Source: Spirochaetales bacterium (GTDB lineage: Bacteria > Spirochaetota > Spirochaetia > SPDA01). From it: a DNA stretch of 12,928 nt. The stretch lies in NCBI GenBank assembly GCA_004525155.1, contig SPDA01000015.1:1-12928 (forward strand). The letters are read 5' to 3'. The position numbers and the translations under genes were made by a program. The notes under the pieces are model-generated. The model did not search any database. It was not told the origin of the DNA and saw nothing but the letters and a program-made list of their open reading frames with translations. This document shows positions 7,703-12,928 of the stretch, in pieces (within the stretch, counting starts at the first letter, position 1; each line of letters opens with the position of its first letter).

Positions 7703-7709
7703 GGACCTG

Positions 7710-7714
7710 TCCTT
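7710..7714 (-). promoter_or_regulatory. Ribosome binding site for the nitroreductase
   Basis: AAGGA on the minus strand, seven bases before ATG 7702. It decides the start in favour of this ATG over the upstream TTG at 7717. Confidence 0.7.
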
Positions 7715-7747
7715 CAACGTGGTTTGGTAAAAACAATACGGACTACA

Positions 7748-7776
7748 TTGCTAGCCTGCGGCCTTTACTATATAAT
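7748..7776 (+). promoter_or_regulatory. Sigma-70-type promoter for the right-hand operon
   Basis: TTGCTA (7748-7753), a 17-base spacer and a perfect TATAAT (7771-7776) on the plus strand, in the only sizeable gap of the window (7703-7846). Transcription would begin near 7783, giving a leader of about 64 bases before the ATG at 7847. The AT-rich core also reads as a weaker -10 on the minus strand towards the nitroreductase, so the element may fire in both directions. No operator or riboswitch was recognised in the rest of the gap. Confidence 0.6.
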
Positions 7777-7846
7777 AATTTCAGGGCTGATGAAAACTCC
7801 TTGACGATTGAATCCTGGGGTTATCCGCTGCAGCGAAACAAACATA

Positions 7847-10117
7847 ATGAAATACTCCGCCTGTATCGTTGTTCTATATATAGTATCGGCAATTCCCCTG
7901 TTTTCTCAAAGCCCAATATATTTCAGCGCCGAAGAAATTGAAAAAAATACCGCCTTTTTCTCGGACTGTTATCCCCGCTTCGAGGGTTCCGAAGGGGAAC
8001 ACCGGGCGCTTGCCTATATCCAGGAGGAACTTACCCTTGCCCGGGTACCCTGGGAAATACAGGATTTTTCAGAAATGGAGGGGGGACATTCCTTCTCTCA
8101 ATCCCTTTCCGTAACACTGAAGGGAAAGCTCGATGATACGCTCCTCTGTATTTTCCCTCTCAATCACCCGGCAGATGAAACTCATTCCAGTTCCGGCGCC
8201 GTGAATCTCGCCTTTGCCCTGGGATTCATTAAAGCCTGTTCCCTCGCCAGGGAACTGCCCGTTACCGTTCAGGTACTGTTCCTCGGGGCTGAATTCCAGC
8301 TGCCGCCCCAGGGAGACATCCCGACCGGCGTCCAGCCGGGAACGCAGCTGGGAACACGGCTGTTCCTCGGTTCCTTCTATCCTTCAGCTCCGGCCACGGT
8401 ATTGTACTTCAACTTCAAGGACGTCCCATCCCGGATTCTTTTTAAAACCGGAACGAGGGGGGAAGTCGCTCCCTACTGGCTTATCCGGAGACTCTTTACC
8501 TCGATTTCGGATGCAGAGATACCCTTTACCATTCTGGGAAATCAGAACCAGATTTTCCGGATGGGCCTGGCGGACACCGCCACCCTTCTGGATCCGTACC
8601 TTAAAGCCGGTTATCCCGGCGTCATGCTTGAAGGGGAATACACAGCCCCCGGCGCATCCGGCGGCACGGCGGGGACAGGGCCTTCAGCCATGGAGAGAAG
8701 CGGCTGGTTTTACGCGGGGTACCAGTTTTTATTCAGGTTTCTCGAATCCGGCGCCGACGGATTTCCCGGGGAGTGGGACAGACATTACCTGTTCTTTCAG
8801 CTGCGTGACAAACCCGTCATCATCCCTGAAAAGAGCCTTCTTCTGCTCTACCTCGTTATTCTCACCCTTCCGCTGCTCTATATCGTTCTGGCTAAGAAAC
8901 GTTTTGTCAAATACCTCATAAATTTTCTCAAATATTCCTACACCCTTATTATTTTTGCTGGTCTCATTTTCTTCTTTCTGTTTCTCGCAACGGAAGTGCT
9001 GCGCATCATGTCGGGATTAAGGAATTTTCCCGATCTCTGGAAATACACGCCTTATCTCATGTTCATCCTGAAAATTTCCATAGCCCTTTCCCTGTTTTTT
9101 CCGTTTTTCAGGTTTCTCCGGCGGATACGTTTTCCGCGTAACCGGAATTTCTACTCCATGACCGCCATATTCTTCATGCTGGTCTGCGTGGTGCTGACCG
9201 CCATTATCAACATCAGTTTTGCCTATTATTTTATCTGGGCTTTTTTCTGGGCAATTCTTTTTTCTATTTTCCGGAACCGCTTCATGAAACTCGTCTGCCT
9301 GCTCTTCGCGCCGGTCTGGCTTTTCAAGATTGGTTATGACATTTTTTCACTCAAGGCCGTCGGTCTCGCTGCCTACCTTATAAACTCCCGGATTCCGGGC
9401 AACCTTCTGCTCTCCGCGATTCTGCTGCCTTTCCTTCTCATGATAATCCGCCTGGGGTTCGCCTTTGCCGGCAGCGGCGGAAGATTGCGGAATGCGGCGC
9501 CTGCCGTACTGTACTCCCTTACCGGGGGCATAACCATCGCGCTCCTCATTTACACGGTACGGTACATGCCTTTCAATGAATCCTCGCCCCAGCCGGTCCT
9601 CTACAGGGACTTCATCAATATGGACGCGGAAGAAAGAAATATCCTTATCGAGAGCCCTTCGTCGATGAAAGGGATGGCTGTCCTTGCGGATGACTTCAAT
9701 TTTACCGTTACCGGCCCCCACGGAACCGCTTCCTTTCTGCCCCAATCCCTGCCGGTCTTTGTGGAATTCGACCGGGCGCAGGAAAATTTCCTGGGACGGA
9801 ACCAGTACACCCTTTGGATCAGGGCCGCCGGAACCCCGGCCCGTTTCAGCCTGTCGCTTCTCTTCGGGCAGGATGTTCTCATTTACGACTGCGGTTTTCC
9901 CTTTACCATCCGGCCGGAGGAACGGAAGGCGGTAATCCACGTGGGTGATTTTCCGCCCAACCCCCTGCGAATTGATATCACCCTGCCGGTGGAAACGCCC
10001 GTGGAAGCGGTACTGGAAACAATCTATACAGAGCTCCCCTACACCCTTAGAATACAGGGTGACAGGTTCGGATTGACCACGAGACTCAAGGTTGCCGGAA
10101 CCTACAAACTTCAGTAG
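7847..10117 (+). CDS. M28-like exported domain with multi-pass membrane region
   Basis: A 756-residue protein. ATG 7847 gives an N-terminal signal sequence (residues 1 to about 21); the upstream in-frame TTG at 7808 would bury it. Residues 25-315 follow the layout of M28 zinc aminopeptidases: an R-F-E-G-S-E-G stretch at 44-50, SSSGAVNLAFALG at 114-126 where M28 enzymes have a DNASG-type metal site, and FLGAEF at 145-150 where they have a GEE general base and ligand. The metal-site aspartate and first glutamate are not seen, so it is probably not an active peptidase. About eight hydrophobic helices lie between residues 331 and 572, followed by a soluble C-terminal domain (about 575-756) of beta character. 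The layout recalls membrane-anchored M28 proteins. It leads an operon with dinB six bases downstream. Function unknown. Confidence 0.78.
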   Translation: MKYSACIVVLYIVSAIPLFSQSPIYFSAEEIEKNTAFFSDCYPRFEGSEGEHRALAYIQEELTLARVPWEIQDFSEMEGGHSFSQSLSVTLKGKLDDTLLCIFPLNHPADETHSSSGAVNLAFALGFIKACSLARELPVTVQVLFLGAEFQLPPQGDIPTGVQPGTQLGTRLFLGSFYPSAPATVLYFNFKDVPSRILFKTGTRGEVAPYWLIRRLFTSISDAEIPFTILGNQNQIFRMGLADTATLLDPYLKAGYPGVMLEGEYTAPGASGGTAGTGPSAMERSGWFYAGYQFLFRFLESGADGFPGEWDRHYLFFQLRDKPVIIPEKSLLLLYLVILTLPLLYIVLAKKRFVKYLINFLKYSYTLIIFAGLIFFFLFLATEVLRIMSGLRNFPDLWKYTPYLMFILKISIALSLFFPFFRFLRRIRFPRNRNFYSMTAIFFMLVCVVLTAIINISFAYYFIWAFFWAILFSIFRNRFMKLVCLLFAPVWLFKIGYDIFSLKAVGLAAYLINSRIPGNLLLSAILLPFLLMIIRLGFAFAGSGGRLRNAAPAVLYSLTGGITIALLIYTVRYMPFNESSPQPVLYRDFINMDAEERNILIESPSSMKGMAVLADDFNFTVTGPHGTASFLPQSLPVFVEFDRAQENFLGRNQYTLWIRAAGTPARFSLSLLFGQDVLIYDCGFPFTIRPEERKAVIHVGDFPPNPLRIDITLPVETPVEAVLETIYTELPYTLRIQGDRFGLTTRLKVAGTYKLQ

Positions 10118-10123
10118 ACAGCC

Positions 10124-11329
10124 ATGAACGGACAGGGTACAAAAATATTTTTTCATGTGGATCTGGACGCGTTTTACGCATCCGTGGAGCAGAATGACAA
10201 CCCGGCGCTTAAGGGGAAATCCGTCATTATCGGGGCCAGGCCGGGTACGAGGGGTGTTGTGGCGGCCTGTTCCTACGAAGCCAGAAAATTCGGCGTGCGG
10301 AGCGCCATGCCCATATCCCAGGCCTACAGGCGCTGCCCGGACGGTGTTTACCTCCTTCCCCGGATGAACAGATACCTTGAAGTTTCCAAACAGGTTATGA
10401 CGCTTTTCGAATCCTTTACTCCCTGCGTCCGTCAGCTTTCGATTGACGAGGCGACCCTCGACATGACCGGGACCGACCGCCTCTTCGGCCCTCCCAGGCA
10501 GGCTGCGGAGAAAATAAAAAACCATGTAAAGAAGAAATCAGGTCTCACCCTCTCCATCGGCATCGCGGGGAACAGGTACATTGCGAAACTCGCATCCGAG
10601 TACGGAAAACCCGACGGTCTTACGGAAATCGAACCTGGAAGCGAAATCGGTTTTCTCGACAGACTCGAACTCAAGGACCTCTGGGGCCTCGGAAAAAAAA
10701 CCCTGGAACGCCTTACGGAGCTCAATATCGGTACGGTACCCCAGCTGAGGTCCTATGCGCCTGCCATACTTAAGGCCATGCTGGGCAAGGCCTGCGGGCA
10801 GTATCTGCACGATATCGTGCGGGGTCAGGATCCCGGGATTTACGCGGAAGAAGCGAAATCACGATCCTTGAGCAGCGAGATTACCTTCGGAGAGGACATA
10901 AGGGACAGGGAAACGATCCGCAGGGTAATGCTCGATCTCTGTCACCAGACCATGTTCAGGCTTCTTGACGAGGGCTGTTCATCCAGAACGGCTTTTCTCA
11001 AGCTGCGCTTCGAGGATTTTTCCACCACGACAGCCCAGAGCACCCTGCGGCATCCCATACACTCCGCGGAAGAACTGTATGAAACAGTCACGGGTCTCCT
11101 TGACAAGCGCTGGGATGGAAACCGCCTGATTCGTCTCATCGGCCTGGGTTTTTCCTCCCTGGAAAAGGAATCGGAAAAAGGCCAGCAGGAACTTTTTGAG
11201 GACGACATGAACAGGCAGAAAAAAGTCGAGAAAACGGTGCTGGCCCTTAAGAAGAAATTCCACGCGGAGCAGGTAGTCAAGGCGAGCCTTCTGAAAAAGC
11301 ACTTGCAAAATGAAGAGCTTCCTGGGTAG
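10124..11329 (+). CDS. dinB: DNA polymerase IV (Y-family)
   Basis: A 401-residue error-prone translesion polymerase. HVDLDAFYASVE (11-22) carries the first catalytic aspartate (D13) and the steric-gate position, here Tyr18. SIDEA (106-110) supplies D108 and E109. Finger and thumb motifs follow, with SIGIAGNRYIAKLASEYGKP at 144-163 and the helix-hairpin-helix-like LWGLGKKT at 186-193. The little-finger domain ends in QQELF (354-358), which matches the beta-clamp binding motif. Length is slightly above the E. coli enzyme because of a basic C-terminal tail. The ATG lies six bases after the upstream stop with no clear Shine-Dalgarno. Its 3' end overlaps the next gene by 20 bases. It probably reads from the promoter at 7748, and no LexA-type box was seen. 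Catalytic residues appear complete. Confidence 0.96.
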   Translation: MNGQGTKIFFHVDLDAFYASVEQNDNPALKGKSVIIGARPGTRGVVAACSYEARKFGVRSAMPISQAYRRCPDGVYLLPRMNRYLEVSKQVMTLFESFTPCVRQLSIDEATLDMTGTDRLFGPPRQAAEKIKNHVKKKSGLTLSIGIAGNRYIAKLASEYGKPDGLTEIEPGSEIGFLDRLELKDLWGLGKKTLERLTELNIGTVPQLRSYAPAILKAMLGKACGQYLHDIVRGQDPGIYAEEAKSRSLSSEITFGEDIRDRETIRRVMLDLCHQTMFRLLDEGCSSRTAFLKLRFEDFSTTTAQSTLRHPIHSAEELYETVTGLLDKRWDGNRLIRLIGLGFSSLEKESEKGQQELFEDDMNRQKKVEKTVLALKKKFHAEQVVKASLLKKHLQNEELPG

Positions 11330-11858
11330 AATCAAGCCCGTCATGAGGTATGCCCTTTTTCTCACGTTTTTTCTTTCCGTTTTTTCCCTGCACGCGGAAA
11401 ATTTCAACGCGCAGCTGGAGGAGGACCTCCTGCAGTTTCGTGTATTGACCCCTTCCCTTACAGAAACCGGCTCGCCTGCGGACCAGTCGCGGTACCTGGG
11501 ATACACCCCGGATCAGGCCTTCGCCGAGCTGGGCGCACCGCTGGAAATCTATCCTGAACGCGGAAAGGACAGCACGGCGGACACGGTGGTGTTCTATTAC
11601 GGGAATCATCTGTATCTCTACTGGTACGGGAACAGGGTGTGGCAGATCCGCGCGGACCGCAGGTACGAAGAGTCCCTCTTTCAGCTTTTCATGAACGCGG
11701 AAAAGCAGCAGGTCCTGGACACGCTGGGCGTTCCCTTCTACAGCGACACAGACAGCGTCATCTACAGGCTGCCCGACAGGGGCTACCCGGTGAAGATGCG
11801 TTTATTTTTCAACGGCAGCCGTCTCTCCGATCTGTACATCTACCGCGGCGACTTCTGA
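11310..11858 (+). CDS. Small exported protein with two related halves
   Basis: A 182-residue protein with a basic N-terminus and a hydrophobic stretch (about 13-28) ending in an HAE-type cleavage site, so it is probably exported to the periplasm. ATG 11343 is an alternative start that keeps the signal. After residue 60 the protein has two similar units. The first (about 65-118) is a helix with TPDQAFAELGAP, then strands ending in GNRVWQIRAD. The second (about 128-182) is a helix with EKQQVLDTLGVP, then strands ending in SRLSDLYIYRG. This pattern of helix, LGxP turn and paired strands recalls SmpA/OmlA- and BLIP-like folds, but I cannot name the family. It overlaps dinB by 20 bases, and its TGA overlaps the aroDE start as TGATG. 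Function unknown. Confidence 0.75.
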   Translation: MKSFLGRIKPVMRYALFLTFFLSVFSLHAENFNAQLEEDLLQFRVLTPSLTETGSPADQSRYLGYTPDQAFAELGAPLEIYPERGKDSTADTVVFYYGNHLYLYWYGNRVWQIRADRRYEESLFQLFMNAEKQQVLDTLGVPFYSDTDSVIYRLPDRGYPVKMRLFFNGSRLSDLYIYRGDF

Positions 11859-12928
11859 TGTCCATCCTCGTCCTGACCTGTGCTGAAAGAACCCTTCAGG
11901 CCAATCTGGAAATCCTTAACAAATACGGACCTTTCACCGGCGCGGCAGAGCTTCGGGCGGACCGTCTGCTGCCGGAAGAACTGCCCCTGCTTGAAAAGTT
12001 TCCGGCCATGACACCGCTTCCCGTGATCCTTACTATAAGGAGAAAGGCAGACGGCGGCGCCTGGTCCGGAACGGAGGAGGAACGGGTACGGCTGCTCCGG
12101 GAAAACCTGTCCCGCAAAATCGAGGCCCGGAAGGGCTTTGCCTTTACCGATGTAGAGGAAGACATCTTCCTGCCCGTCGAAGAAGCCGCGTTCCGGAAGG
12201 CTGGCGGCAGGATTATCAGGTCCCTCTACAGCTTTGCAGGACTGCCTGAAAATTTACTTCAGCGGATCGGGGAGGGACGGAAACACCCGGCGGACATACC
12301 CAAGGCCGCGGTGAAGATTACCAGCGTCCGGGATCTGTCCCGGCTTTTCGATATATCCCTCGATTTACGGGGCGACTTCATCCTCATCGGCATGGGGGAG
12401 ACCGGCATCCCCTTCGGGATCTTAAGCGGCAGGCTGGGCTGTTTCCTCAATTTCTTCTCACCGGAAGAAAAGGAAACCGCTCCCGGCCATTTTGATCCGA
12501 AAACCCTGGAGGAAGTTTACCGCTTTTCCTCAATAAACAGGGATACCCGTGTTTTCGGCATCATCGGCAGTCCCGTGCTGCACACCAAATCCCCCCTCAT
12601 ACACAACGCCGGCCTTAAAGCCCTGGGAATGAACGCCGTCTATGTCCCCTTTCCCCTGCCGGATACGCCGGAGGATCTGAGCGGTTTTTTGGCCCTGGCC
12701 CGTCGCATCGGCGTTGAGGCTTTAAGCGTGACAATCCCCTTCAAGGAAAAAATTCTTCCTCTTTTAGCGGCCTCGGGAGCGGAAGTAAGGGCTGCGGGGG
12801 CCTGCAATACGGTTTCAATCGGGCCGGGGGGATGGGAAGGAAATAATTTCGATATTCAGGGTTTCCTGGTTCCGCTGCGCCGAGCCCTCGGCAGAAAAAT
12901 TTCCGGGCTTATGTGTACCGTGCTGGGA
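11858..12928 (+). CDS. aroDE: Bifunctional 3-dehydroquinate dehydratase / shikimate dehydrogenase, 3' end cut by window edge
   Basis: The visible 357 codons hold a type I dehydroquinase domain (1 to about 222) and the N-terminal half of shikimate dehydrogenase (from about 230): steps three and four of the shikimate pathway, cytoplasmic. In the first domain AELR (30-33, E31), TIR (59-61), DVE (98-100) and the putative Schiff-base lysine K149 are present. The usual catalytic histidine is replaced by Tyr124 in SLYSF, and the SR of the late substrate loop reads FG (186-187). In the second domain GIIGSPVLHTKSP (234-246), VTIPFK with K296, ACNT with N317, and NFD with D332 match the family, with Thr243 where the first serine of HSxSP normally sits. 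The frame stops at the first residues of the NADP-binding glycine motif. The ATG overlaps the upstream TGA (TGATG) and depends on coupled translation. Confidence 0.92.
   Translation, partial: MSILVLTCAERTLQANLEILNKYGPFTGAAELRADRLLPEELPLLEKFPAMTPLPVILTIRRKADGGAWSGTEEERVRLLRENLSRKIEARKGFAFTDVEEDIFLPVEEAAFRKAGGRIIRSLYSFAGLPENLLQRIGEGRKHPADIPKAAVKITSVRDLSRLFDISLDLRGDFILIGMGETGIPFGILSGRLGCFLNFFSPEEKETAPGHFDPKTLEEVYRFSSINRDTRVFGIIGSPVLHTKSPLIHNAGLKALGMNAVYVPFPLPDTPEDLSGFLALARRIGVEALSVTIPFKEKILPLLAASGAEVRAAGACNTVSIGPGGWEGNNFDIQGFLVPLRRALGRKISGLMCTVLG

Larger units (their letters stand above)
7703..7846. other. Divergent intergenic region
   Basis: The longest gap in the window, 144 bases between the nitroreductase and the M28-like gene. 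It holds the promoter at 7748-7776 and the ribosome site at 7710-7714. I see no small gene, clear hairpin or repeat in the remainder. Confidence 0.6.

Noticed and set aside
7801..7829. Second plus-strand promoter starting at TTGACG
   Set aside because: The -35 is good, but the expected -10 position is GC-rich and unlike TATAAT.
9347..10525. Open frame of 392 codons on the minus strand
   Set aside because: It covers the opposite strand of the M28-like gene and dinB, whose frames have clear motifs. Its composition is rich in Gly, Arg and His with no domain pattern.

Overview
This window is almost entirely coding and looks like chromosomal DNA of a spirochaete, probably Treponema-like. The main evidence is a radical SAM gene resembling the spirochaete 'spiro-SPASM' family. 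A fused aroDE gene and an spsF-like gene beside an spsG/pseG-like gene fit the same picture. The DNA is moderately GC-rich, Shine-Dalgarno sequences are often weak, and the genes are tightly packed. The assignment is inference, because no rRNA or other marker gene is present.

Left block (1-6059, minus strand): five genes that read leftwards and overlap end to end. In order of transcription they are a spiro-SPASM radical SAM protein, a family-2-like glycosyltransferase, an SpsF-type cytidylyltransferase, an SpsG/PseG-like domain fused to a zinc ribbon and a SAM methyltransferase, and an ATP-grasp ligase cut by the window edge. SpsF plus SpsG/PseG recalls the Bacillus spore-coat (sps) and pseudaminate (pse) pathways, so the block probably makes and modifies an activated sugar for a surface or flagellar glycan. 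Two of the genes have no canonical start that preserves the domain fold. Each appears to begin at a CTG that overlaps the upstream stop as CTGA.

Middle (6060-7702): D-alanine--D-alanine ligase on the plus strand, divergent from the glycan block. It converges with a small FMN nitroreductase on the minus strand, with only 6 bases between the two stop codons.

Right block (7748-12928, plus strand): a good sigma-70-type promoter precedes four closely spaced or overlapping genes. They are a signal-peptide-bearing M28-like protein with a multi-pass membrane domain and apparently lost metal ligands, DNA polymerase IV (dinB), a small exported protein with two related halves, and a bifunctional aroDE cut at the right edge. 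The dehydroquinase half of aroDE lacks the usual catalytic histidine and a conserved substrate-binding arginine.

I found no tRNA, rRNA, CRISPR array, insertion sequence or convincing terminator. The only noncoding stretch above 100 bases is 7703-7846.
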